Under the pieces are notes generated by a model. It ran no database searches. It saw only the letters and a program-made list of their open reading frames with translations, and was not told the origin of the DNA. The position numbers and the translations under genes are program-made. This document shows, in pieces, positions 1 to 5,982 of a stretch of DNA of 10,789 bases. Origin of the DNA: Sphingomonas sp. (lineage in GTDB: Bacteria; Pseudomonadota; Alphaproteobacteria; Sphingomonadales; Sphingomonadaceae). The DNA lies in contig JASLBO010000071.1 in NCBI GenBank assembly GCA_030146605.1, positions 1 to 10,789 of the forward strand, given 5' to 3'. The first letter of the stretch is position 1. Each line of letters begins with the position of its first letter.

Positions 1-259
1 CCTCGCGCACCGTGATCGACGGCTTGAGCCCCGATTCGGTGAACAAGGTTCCCGCCGCGCGCGTGACCAGCGCTTCGGCATGCTGGCGCGCTTCCTCCTC
101 GATCGTCGCCATCACGCCGCCCCATTGGACGAATTCGGGCGTGGGCGTCAGCGCGAGGATTTCGACGCCGCCCCCCGTCTTCACCGCGCGGCGCGCGGCA
201 AAGCGCAGCGCGATCTCCGATTCGGGCGTTTCGTCGATCACCACCAGATAGGTGCGCAT
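1..259 (-). CDS. Universal stress protein (UspA family), C-terminal part beyond the left edge
   Basis: Read on the minus strand from an ATG at 259-257, the frame is open to the window edge and gives 86 residues beginning MRTYLVVIDETPESEIALRF. This is the N-terminal half of a UspA-fold domain: a first beta strand (YLVVIDETPES) with the usual Asp near the nucleotide site, helix 1 (EIALRFAARRAV), a second strand (GGGVEILALTPTPEF) and a long helix 2 (MATIEEEARQHAEALVTRAA). Universal stress proteins are small cytoplasmic proteins, often ATP-binding, linked to stress survival. The purine-rich GAGGAA about 7 bases upstream can serve as ribosome binding site and supports this start. It is divergent from pdhC, with 144 bases between the two starts. 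The signature ATP-binding glycines would lie in the missing half, so nucleotide binding cannot be judged. Confidence 0.82.
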   Translation of the reverse strand, partial: MRTYLVVIDETPESEIALRFAARRAVKTGGGVEILALTPTPEFVQWGGVMATIEEEARQHAEALVTRAAGTLFTESGLKPSITVRE

Positions 260-317
260 GGCTGCATTCCTCGTCCCACGCGTTGACTGCCCGCTCATTC
301 GGTCGTGCGCAAGCCCA

Positions 318-341
318 GGTCTTGGCCCCAAGGTCTTGACC
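318..341. promoter_or_regulatory. Possible operator between usp and pdhC
   Basis: The heptamer GGTCTTG occurs twice (318-324 and 332-338). The bases between form the near-palindrome CTTGGCCCCAAG (321-332). The cluster sits in the 144-base divergent spacer, about 65 bases before the pdhC start, where a regulator of either gene could bind. No convincing -35/-10 pair accompanies it, although TTGACC at 336-341 and TTGACT at 283-288 resemble -35 hexamers. This is an inference from symmetry and position only. Confidence 0.2.
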
Positions 342-403
342 AGCGCCGTAGCGGCGGCAAAGGGGGGACGAGCCTACCCCAGGGACCAACGACGGGAACC
401 TCC

Positions 404-1714
404 ATGTCGATCGAAATCAAGATGCCTGCGCTTTCCCCGACGATGGAGGAAGGTACCCTCGCCAAATGGCTGGTGAAGGAAGGCGACACGGTAAAGTCGG
501 GCGACCTGCTCGCCGAGATCGAGACCGACAAGGCGACGATGGAATTCGAAGCGGTCGACGAAGGCGTCATCGGCAAGATCACCGTTCCCGAGGGTACCGA
601 CAATGTGAAGGTCGGCACGGTGATCGCGGTGATGGCCGGCGACGGCGAGGATGCCTCGGCCCCCGCGCCGACTCCGGCACCTGCTGCCAAGGCCGAGGCA
701 GCGCCTGCGCCAGCCCCCCCTGCGGCACCCGCCGCAAGCCCAGCACCGGCGCCCGCCCCTGCGCCCGCCAAGGCCGTTGCCGATGGCAGCCGCGTCAAGG
801 CCAGTCCCCTCGCCAAGCGCCTCGCCGCCGAGCAGGGCGTCGACCTCGCCGCGCTGACCGGTTCCGGCCCCAACGGTCGCATCGTCAAGGCCGATCTGGA
901 AGGCGCCAAGCCCGGTACCGCGAGCCCAGTCCAGCCCGCCGCCGCGACCCCGACTCCCTCAGCCGCTGCCCCCGCAGCAGCACCCGCCCCCGCCGAGCAC
1001 AAGCCGGTCTGGTGGGACGAAGCGATCCCGCACGAGGAAGAGAAGCTCTCCAATATCCGCAAGACGATCGCCCGCCGGCTCACCGAGTCGAAGCAGACGA
1101 TCCCGCACATCTATCTCACGCTCGACATCCGGCTCGATGCGCTGCTCAAGCTGCGCTCGGAGCTCAACAAGGCGCTCGAGCCGCGCGGCGTGAAGCTGTC
1201 GGTCAACGATCTGCTGATCAAGGCGCTTGGCGTCGCGCTGATCCAGACGCCGAAGTGCAACGTCACCTACACCGGCGACAAGCTGATCAAATACAGCCGC
1301 GCCGACGTATCGGTCGCGGTCTCGACCCCGACCGGGCTGATCACGCCGATCATCCGCGACGCGGCAGGGGTCAGCGTGTCTTCCATCTCCACCCAGATGA
1401 AGGACCTCGCGGGCCGCGCCAAGGAAGGCAAGCTGCAGCCGCAGGAATATCAGGGTGGCACCGCCAGCCTGTCGAACATGGGCATGTTCGGGATCAAGCA
1501 GTTCGAGGCCGTGATCAATCCGCCGCAGGGCATGATCATGGCGATCGGCGCGGGCGAGAAGCGTCCGTACGTGATCGACGATTCGCTCCAGATCGCGACG
1601 ATCATGTCGGCGACCGGCAGCTTCGATCACCGCGCGATCGACGGCGCGGACGGCGCCCAGTTGATGAAGACCTTCAAGGAGCTGGTCGAGGCCCCGATGG
1701 GCATGATCGCCTGA
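404..1714 (+). CDS. pdhC: Dihydrolipoamide acetyltransferase, E2 of the pyruvate dehydrogenase complex
   Basis: This 436-aa E2 core protein moves the acetyl group from lipoamide to CoA in the cytoplasmic PDH complex. Its domain order is complete. A single lipoyl domain covers residues 1-78, with the lipoylated lysine at K43 in [10 protein letters not shown]. An Ala/Pro linker (about 82-128) follows, then the peripheral-subunit-binding domain (about 130-166, [12 protein letters not shown] to GRIVKADL). After a second Ala/Pro linker comes the acyltransferase domain (about 210-436), with the catalytic motif SFDHRAIDG (H409, D413) near the end. The frame is open further upstream to 305, but those 33 residues have no E2 character. 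The ATG at 404 begins with the family-typical [17 protein letters not shown], so it is preferred. Downstream the stop is 10 bases from the next gene. The pdhA and pdhB genes that usually accompany it are not upstream here. Confidence 0.97.
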   Translation: MSIEIKMPALSPTMEEGTLAKWLVKEGDTVKSGDLLAEIETDKATMEFEAVDEGVIGKITVPEGTDNVKVGTVIAVMAGDGEDASAPAPTPAPAAKAEAAPAPAPPAAPAASPAPAPAPAPAKAVADGSRVKASPLAKRLAAEQGVDLAALTGSGPNGRIVKADLEGAKPGTASPVQPAAATPTPSAAAPAAAPAPAEHKPVWWDEAIPHEEEKLSNIRKTIARRLTESKQTIPHIYLTLDIRLDALLKLRSELNKALEPRGVKLSVNDLLIKALGVALIQTPKCNVTYTGDKLIKYSRADVSVAVSTPTGLITPIIRDAAGVSVSSISTQMKDLAGRAKEGKLQPQEYQGGTASLSNMGMFGIKQFEAVINPPQGMIMAIGAGEKRPYVIDDSLQIATIMSATGSFDHRAIDGADGAQLMKTFKELVEAPMGMIA

Positions 1715-1724
1715 GGCCGCGGCG

Positions 1725-2009
1725 GTGCGCACGCTCAAGATATTCCGCATCGCCTTCGGCTTCGAAATCGCCGAGAACAGAGACGTGCGCGTCGCTATCG
1801 AGGTGGCGCACATCTTGATCGGGCTGATCGCCGCGGCGCTGATCGCATGGGCGTCGGCCTGGTCCTATCCGCGTGCGAGCGACGACATATGGCTCGTTGC
1901 CGGTGCATGCATGGCTGCGGTGGTGCTGATGGGGATCGGCCCGGTTCGCCGCGCGTATAACGGTGACCCCGAATCGACCCGCAAGCCCGAGGATATCGTC
2001 CATGGATGA
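1725..2009 (+). CDS. Small two-span inner-membrane protein of unknown function
   Basis: A 94-aa frame starts at GTG 1725, 10 bases after the pdhC stop, and overlaps the thioesterase start by 8 bases (ATGGATGA at 2002-2009). It has two hydrophobic segments, about residues 27-47 (VAHILIGLIAAALIAWASAW) and 54-72 (DIWLVAGACMAAVVLMGIG), joined by a short polar loop. Arg- and Asp-rich ends flank them. I do not recognise the family. The tight fit between two clear genes, the overlap that would couple its translation to the thioesterase, and the sensible membrane topology argue that it is real. A GTG start is the only reasonable choice; the first ATG codon in frame is deep inside the second span. It may be a membrane accessory protein, but no function can be assigned. 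Confidence 0.68.
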   Translation: MRTLKIFRIAFGFEIAENRDVRVAIEVAHILIGLIAAALIAWASAWSYPRASDDIWLVAGACMAAVVLMGIGPVRRAYNGDPESTRKPEDIVHG

Positions 2010-2406
2010 GCCCCAGGCTCCCCCCGATCGCCAGCCTGCGATCCGCGTCACCACCATGCCCGCCGACGCCAATCCCTATGGCGACATTTTCGGGGGCTGG
2101 CTGATGAGCCAGATGGACATGGCCGCCGGCCTCGTCGCCTCGCGCCATTCGCACGGCCGCGCGGTGACGATCGCCGTCGAGGGGATGAAGTTCCACGCCC
2201 CCGTAGCGGTGGGCGACGAAGTCTCGGTCTATGCCGATCTGGTCAAGGTCGGCCGGACCTCGATGACGATCGACGTCGCCGCGTGGCGCCGCGCCCGCCA
2301 CGCCGAGGAAAGCTGCCTCGTCACGCAAGCGCAATTCGTCTTCGTCGCGATCGACGAGCACCGCCATCCGCGTGCCGTCGAGGCTGCGGTCGCAACGGCG
2401 TCCTGA
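2002..2406 (+). CDS. Acyl-CoA thioesterase, YciA-like hotdog fold
   Basis: This 134-aa single hotdog-domain protein should hydrolyse acyl-CoA to free acid and CoA in the cytoplasm. The segment NPYGDIFGGWLMSQMDMAAG (residues 24-43) closely matches the YciA pattern, in which the Asp in the SQMD helix (D39 here) is the catalytic acid. The following strands (VTIAVEGMKFHAPVAVGDEVSVYADLVKVGRTSMTIDV) are typical of the fold. The frame extends 13 codons upstream to 1963, but the ATG at 2002 has a GAGGAT ribosome binding site at the right distance and the usual short N-terminus. It overlaps the preceding small membrane protein by 8 bases and is followed 39 bases later by lpdA. It therefore sits inside the PDH operon, perhaps recycling CoA when acyl-CoA accumulates (inference). 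The exact substrate cannot be read from the sequence. Confidence 0.9.
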   Translation: MDEPQAPPDRQPAIRVTTMPADANPYGDIFGGWLMSQMDMAAGLVASRHSHGRAVTIAVEGMKFHAPVAVGDEVSVYADLVKVGRTSMTIDVAAWRRARHAEESCLVTQAQFVFVAIDEHRHPRAVEAAVATAS

Positions 2407-2445
2407 ACTCCCTATTTCGCCAACGAACCAACAAGGCGCACGCAC

Positions 2446-3843
2446 ATGGCTGAATCCTACGACCTCATCGTTCTCGGCTCAGGCCCCGGCGGCTATGTCG
2501 CGGCGATCCGCGGCGCCCAGCTCGGGCTCAAGGTCGCGATCGTCGAGCGCGAATTGCTCGGCGGCATCTGCCTCAACTGGGGCTGCATCCCGACCAAGGC
2601 GCTGCTCCGCTCGGCCGAGATCTACCATTATATGCAGCACGCCAAGGATTACGGGCTCGTCGCGCAGGGGATCAGCGCGGATATCGAGGCGGTGGTCAAG
2701 CGCTCGCGCGGCGTCGCGTCGCAGCTCAACAAGGGCGTGACCGGCCTGATGAAGAAGAACAAGATCGCGGTCCATTTTGGCGAGGGCAAGCTCACCGGCA
2801 AGGGCAAGCTCAGCGTCACCAAGGACGGCAAGACCGAAGAACTGACCGCGAAGAACATCATCGTCGCGACCGGCGCGCGGGCGCGCGACCTCCCGAATCT
2901 TCCCGCCGACGGCAAGCGCGTCTGGACCTATCGCCACGCAATGACTCCGCCCGAGATGCCGAGCAAGCTGCTGGTCATCGGATCGGGCGCGATCGGGATC
3001 GAGTTCGCGAGCTTCTACAACGATATGGGAAGCGACGTGACCGTGGTCGAGATGCTCGACCGCATCGTCCCCGTCGAGGATGCCGACGTCTCCATCTTCC
3101 TCGAAAAAGCGCTCAAGAAGCAGGGCATGACGATCCTGACCGGCGCGAAGATCGACAAGATCGCCGCCGATGCCAACGGGGTGAAGGCGACGATCATCGC
3201 CCACGACGGCAAGGCGACCGAGAATGCGTTCAGCCATGTCATCGTCGCGATCGGCATCGTCCCAAATACCGAGAATATCGGCCTCGAGGAACTCGGCGTC
3301 GCGATGGACGAACGCGGCTTCCTCAAGACCGATCCTGCCTGCAAGACCAACGCCGACGGCGTCTACGCGATCGGCGACATCACCGCGCCGCCCTGGCTCG
3401 CCCACAAGGCCAGCCACGAAGGCGTCATCGCTGCGGAAGCAATTGCCGGCAACCATCCGCACGCGATGGACCCGCGCAACATCCCCGGCTGCACCTATTG
3501 CCATCCGCAGATCGCCAGCGTCGGCCTCACCGAGGCCAAGGCGAAGGAAGCAGGTTACGCGGTCAAGGTCGGCAACTTCCCGTTCATCGGCAACGGCAAG
3601 GCGATCGCGCTCGGCGAGGCCGAGGGCTTCGTGAAGACGGTGTTCGACGCGAAGACCGGCGAGTTGCTCGGCGCACACATGATCGGCGCCGAAGTCACCG
3701 AGCTGATCCAGGGCTATACGATCGGCAAGACGCTAGAGACCACCGAGGCCGAGCTGATGGAGACGGTCTTCCCGCATCCGACGCTCAGCGAGATGATGCA
3801 CGAGTCGGTGCTGGGTGCTTACGGGCGCGCGCTGCATATTTGA
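2446..3843 (+). CDS. lpdA: Dihydrolipoyl dehydrogenase (E3)
   Basis: This 465-aa flavoprotein reoxidises dihydrolipoamide using FAD and NAD+, serving the PDH complex and probably other 2-oxoacid dehydrogenases. The N-terminal FAD-binding Rossmann motif GSGPGG is at residues 11-16. The redox-active disulfide is C42/C47 in GGICLNWGCIPTK. A second dinucleotide-binding motif for NAD (VIGSGAIGIEFASF) lies mid-protein. The FAD-contacting GDI of YAIGDITAPPWLAHKA follows. The C-terminal dimerisation domain ends with the catalytic His-Glu pair H444/E449 in HPHPTLSE. Length and all motifs are normal, and there is no N-terminal lipoyl domain such as some PDH E3 proteins carry. It is the last gene of the pdhC unit, and REP-like hairpins begin 30 bases after its stop. 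Confidence 0.97.
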   Translation: MAESYDLIVLGSGPGGYVAAIRGAQLGLKVAIVERELLGGICLNWGCIPTKALLRSAEIYHYMQHAKDYGLVAQGISADIEAVVKRSRGVASQLNKGVTGLMKKNKIAVHFGEGKLTGKGKLSVTKDGKTEELTAKNIIVATGARARDLPNLPADGKRVWTYRHAMTPPEMPSKLLVIGSGAIGIEFASFYNDMGSDVTVVEMLDRIVPVEDADVSIFLEKALKKQGMTILTGAKIDKIAADANGVKATIIAHDGKATENAFSHVIVAIGIVPNTENIGLEELGVAMDERGFLKTDPACKTNADGVYAIGDITAPPWLAHKASHEGVIAAEAIAGNHPHAMDPRNIPGCTYCHPQIASVGLTEAKAKEAGYAVKVGNFPFIGNGKAIALGEAEGFVKTVFDAKTGELLGAHMIGAEVTELIQGYTIGKTLETTEAELMETVFPHPTLSEMMHESVLGAYGRALHI

Positions 3844-3870
3844 GGATTGGGCGCGCGCGTGGCCACTTTC

Positions 3871-3907
3871 GCTCCCCTCCCGCTTGCGGGAGGGGTCGGG
3901 GGAGGGC
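3871..3907 (+). repeat. REP-like palindromic repeat, copy 1
   Basis: A perfect 10-bp stem CCCCTCCCGC (3874-3883) / GCGGGAGGGG (3886-3895) encloses TT. It is followed by a G-rich tail (GGGGGAGGG, 3898-3906). The same unit recurs in opposite orientation at 3943-3979. No T tract follows, so it is not a classical intrinsic terminator. Its position just after the lpdA stop would still let the RNA hairpin protect the 3' end or stop transcription. Such short GC palindromes in intergenic positions are usual for chromosomal REP families. I infer membership from the two copies here. Confidence 0.7.
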
Positions 3908-3942
3908 GTGACGTGCGCGAGTCGGATGAACCTCCCCGTCGG

Positions 3943-3979
3943 TCCCTCCCCTAGCCCCTCCCGCAAGCGGGAGGGGAAC
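3943..3979 (-). repeat. REP-like palindromic repeat, copy 2 (inverted)
   Basis: This is the reverse complement of copy 1, with an identical 20-base core of two 10-bp arms (3955-3964 and 3967-3976) around AA. The tail, read on the minus strand, is GGGGAGGG with a few substitutions against copy 1. With copy 1 and the 35-base spacer it forms a head-to-head inverted pair like the BIME arrangement of REP elements. The two copies could also pair with each other as one long stem. Confidence 0.7.
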
Positions 3980-4053
3980 GCTGAGACGCGAGCGATCGGA
4001 CCATCGCAGCCGCGCTACGATCCGGCGCAAGTATATTGCCCACTAATTTGATA

Positions 4054-4065
4054 GGATATATATCC
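4054..4065. promoter_or_regulatory. AT-rich perfect palindrome upstream of the serine hydrolase
   Basis: GGATATATATCC is a perfect 12-bp palindrome centred about 40 bases before the hydrolase ATG, within an AT-rich patch (4030-4065) that stands out from the GC-rich surroundings. TATATT and GATATA can act as -10 boxes, so this is probably the hydrolase promoter region and possibly an operator. The exact boxes cannot be fixed by eye. Confidence 0.3.
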
Positions 4066-4098
4066 AGGCTCCGGCCTTCCTCCGGGTGGAGTTGGAAT

Positions 4099-4776
4099 AT
4101 GTCCATCTTTTCGCCTCTCGACGACAGTTCGCCAATCATCCTCACTGTCCCCGGGCTCGGCGGCTCGGGGCCCTCGCACTGGCAGACCTTGTGGGAGCAA
4201 TCACGCCCCGACACCCACCGGGTCGAGCTCGGCATGTGGGATTCGCCCCACCGCAACACCTGGGTGACCAAGCTGGATCAGGCGATCCGCACCGCGCAGG
4301 CACCGGTGGTGCTTGCCGCGCATAGCCTCGGCTGCCTCGCCGTGGCGTGGTGGGCCGAGCTTTCCGGGCAGCCCTTTGGCTGGCCGGTGGCCGGCGCATT
4401 GCTGGTCGCGCCGGCTGATGTCGACCGCGACGATGTGCGCCCCGAACTCGCCGCTTTCCGGCCCACCCCCGCCAAGCCCCTGCCCTTCCCGTCGATCGTC
4501 GTCGCGAGCAGCGACGACCCGTGGATCCACCCGGAAAAGGCGCGCGCGCTCGCCGGCAGCTGGGGCAGCTTCTTTGTCGATGCCGGGCCGCAAGGCCACC
4601 TCAATGCCGCGAGCGGCATCGGCTGGTGGGAGGAGGGCCAGTCGCTGCTCGATCGCGTGCTCGACGCGGCATCGGACGGCACTGGCAAGGTACGCTCGGC
4701 CAACGAGGCACGCTCGCTGCTCGCGGTGAGCGCCACCGAAGCCGCACAGGCGCATTATTACGGTCAGCGCGTATGA
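4099..4776 (+). CDS. RBBP9/YdeN-type alpha/beta serine hydrolase
   Basis: This 225-aa cytoplasmic hydrolase belongs to the small serine hydrolase family that includes RBBP9 and YdeN. Visible features are the N-terminal strand with PGLGGSGPSHWQTLWE (18-33), the nucleophile S76 in AAHSLG, the acid D140 in SSDDPW, and the base H167 in GPQGHLN. The spacing of this triad fits the family. Substrates of bacterial members are mostly unknown, so esterase activity is inferred. The frame is open from 4036, but the ATG at 4099 has a GGTGGAG ribosome binding site about 9 bases upstream and lies close to the domain start. The protein is about 35 residues longer than the typical 190-aa member. The extra C-terminal tail (about 190-225, ending AQAHYYGQRV) has no motif I recognise. 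It stands alone: repeats lie upstream and strong hairpins downstream. Confidence 0.88.
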   Translation: MSIFSPLDDSSPIILTVPGLGGSGPSHWQTLWEQSRPDTHRVELGMWDSPHRNTWVTKLDQAIRTAQAPVVLAAHSLGCLAVAWWAELSGQPFGWPVAGALLVAPADVDRDDVRPELAAFRPTPAKPLPFPSIVVASSDDPWIHPEKARALAGSWGSFFVDAGPQGHLNAASGIGWWEEGQSLLDRVLDAASDGTGKVRSANEARSLLAVSATEAAQAHYYGQRV

Positions 4777-4833
4777 CCGGAGTTGCCTTGACCCGGCAGA
4801 GATCCGCACCGGCGCAGCCGGGGTGGAAAACGA

Positions 4834-4865
4834 CCCGCGGCAAACCTGGCTAGGTTGCCGGCGGG
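4834..4865 (+). terminator. Hairpin 1 downstream of the serine hydrolase
   Basis: Outer arms CCCGC (4834-4838) and GCGGG (4861-4865) enclose a second stem, GGCAAACCT (4839-4847) with AGGTTGCC (4852-4859). It has one bulged A, one bulged G and the loop GGCT. The total is about 13 pairs. No T tract follows. It lies 58 bases after the hydrolase stop, so a termination or RNA-end role is plausible but unproven. Confidence 0.4.
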
Positions 4866-4868
4866 CGG

Positions 4869-4902
4869 GGCCGGGTGACGTGCCCTAGAGCGTCACCCGG
4901 CC
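4869..4902 (+). terminator. Hairpin 2, perfect 12-bp stem
   Basis: GGCCGGGTGACG (4869-4880) and CGTCACCCGGCC (4891-4902) are exact reverse complements around the 10-base loop TGCCCTAGAG. It directly follows hairpin 1 with only three bases between them. The strong stem without a T tract could be a Rho-independent terminator of the GC-rich type, a protein-binding dyad, or part of a structured RNA. It closes the hydrolase transcript and precedes the merC-like gene. Confidence 0.5.
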
Positions 4903-5019
4903 TATGTCGGCCTCTCCGTTTCAGACATTCCCGATCCTGCCAGCTCGGTTCGTCGCAGTCCGAAGCGGATCGACGATGATATATTGTACCTTCATCCGTT
5001 CGGGCCTATATGATCGTCC

Positions 5020-5406
5020 ATGCCGGTGAGTCTCCCGCTATCCCGCTTTTGGGGCGGTCTCGACACAAGCTTCGATCGCATCGCGATCGGGCTCAGCGGT
5101 CTGTGCCTCGTCCACTGTGTCGCGACCACCGTGCTGCTGACGATTCTCTCCTCCGCCGGCGCCTTGCTGCACCCCGCGATCCACGAGGTCGGCCTCACTC
5201 TCGCGATTGGTTTCGGCATCATTGCGCTCGGCAAAGGTGTCCTTTCACATGGTTACATGGCGCCGGCTCTGGTCGGAGCCTTCGGCATCGGCATCATGGC
5301 CGGCGCGCTTTCGCTTCCGCATGGCGGGTTCGAGATCTTCTGGACGCTGATCGGCGTGAGCCTCGTCGCGCTCGGTCACGACCTCAACCGCCGCGCCACG
5401 TACTGA
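5020..5406 (+). CDS. MerC-domain inner-membrane protein
   Basis: This 128-aa protein has about four membrane spans (roughly 21-44, 56-75, 80-97 and 104-122). The first span carries the paired cysteines C29 and C33 in CLVHCVATT, the metal-binding signature of the MerC family. A second His pair, H51/H55 (LLHPAIHE), could add metal ligands. Classic MerC carries mercuric ions across the inner membrane in mer operons, but no merR, merA or merP is seen here. The next gene, 41 bases on, is a Zur-like regulator, so a role in zinc or related metal traffic is more likely (inference). The ATG at 5020 has only a weak ribosome binding site, and GTG 5026 in the same frame is an alternative. A different frame overlapping this gene from 5010 looks like an Arg-rich shadow. 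Confidence 0.83.
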   Translation: MPVSLPLSRFWGGLDTSFDRIAIGLSGLCLVHCVATTVLLTILSSAGALLHPAIHEVGLTLAIGFGIIALGKGVLSHGYMAPALVGAFGIGIMAGALSLPHGGFEIFWTLIGVSLVALGHDLNRRATY

Positions 5407-5447
5407 GGCAGCTTGCCGGGGGGCCTCCGCCACCCTAAATCCATATC

Positions 5448-5906
5448 ATGCCCAATCACGACCATCACGAGCATCACGGCCGCGACCTGACTCAGGCCGC
5501 GCAGGCGACGCTCGAGAAATCGGGCGAGCAATGGACTGCGATGCGCGAGCGCGTGTTCGAGGCGCTGGCAGGGTTCGACAAACCGGCCTCCGCCTATGAC
5601 ATCGCCGAAGCCGTGTCGAAGGCCGAGGGCCGCCGCGTCGCCGCCAACAGCGTCTATCGCATCCTCGACCTCTTCGTCGGCTCGAACCTTGCGCGGCGAG
5701 TCGAGAGCGCCAACGCCTATATGGCGAACACGCATCCCGATTGCCTGCACGACTGCATCTTTCTGGTGTGCGACAGCTGCGGCCAGACCACCCATCTCGA
5801 CGACGATACGATCACCAAAACCGTAAGGTCCGCGGCGAAGACGGCGGGCTTTTCACCGGTGCGCCCGGTGATCGAGGTCCGCGGGAAGTGTGCCGACTGC
5901 AATTAG
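5448..5906 (+). CDS. zur: Fur-family transcriptional regulator, probably Zur
   Basis: This 152-aa cytoplasmic metal-sensing repressor starts with a His-rich tail (HDHHEHHGRD, residues 4-13) that could hold extra metal. The winged-helix DNA-binding domain (about 20-85) includes NSVYRILDLF as recognition region. The hinge and dimer domain carries RRVESANAY (83-91), a pattern closer to Zur than to Fur or PerR. The structural zinc site is C108/C111 (CDSC) plus C148/C151 (CADC). HPDCLHDC (96-103) supplies C99, H101 and C103 for the regulatory site region. Zur with bound zinc represses uptake and mobilisation genes. It lies just downstream of the MerC-like gene and may control the pair. The Zur call over Fur is from sequence feel and context; the Fur-family call is firm. 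Confidence 0.9.
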   Translation: MPNHDHHEHHGRDLTQAAQATLEKSGEQWTAMRERVFEALAGFDKPASAYDIAEAVSKAEGRRVAANSVYRILDLFVGSNLARRVESANAYMANTHPDCLHDCIFLVCDSCGQTTHLDDDTITKTVRSAAKTAGFSPVRPVIEVRGKCADCN

Positions 5907-5982
5907 GGCTGCACGGAAACTCCACCGCTTTTCAATGATTCGAGCGTTCGACTTGCGGGAAATGCTGGGGTAAGGCGGTCCG

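Noticed and set aside
466..1818. 450-aa Arg-rich frame overlapping pdhC
   Set aside because: Shifted-frame shadow of pdhC. Composition is dominated by Arg, Gly and Asp, with no fold signal.
2479..3678. 399-aa minus-strand frame opposite lpdA
   Set aside because: Antisense shadow of lpdA, which carries all E3 motifs on the plus strand.
3733..4051. Several short frames across the post-lpdA spacer
   Set aside because: They translate the REP-like palindromes (repeated PLPLAGG/PSRKREG-type peptides) and have no independent support.
4975..4996. Possible Zur box upstream of the MerC-like gene (GATGA...TCATC)
   Set aside because: Only 5-bp arms match and the centre is not symmetric. It does not resemble a convincing Zur operator by eye, so it is not listed as a site.
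5020..5406. Mercury-resistance (mer) operon
   Set aside because: Only a MerC domain is present. No merR, merA, merT or merP sequence accompanies it, and the neighbour is a Zur-like regulator.
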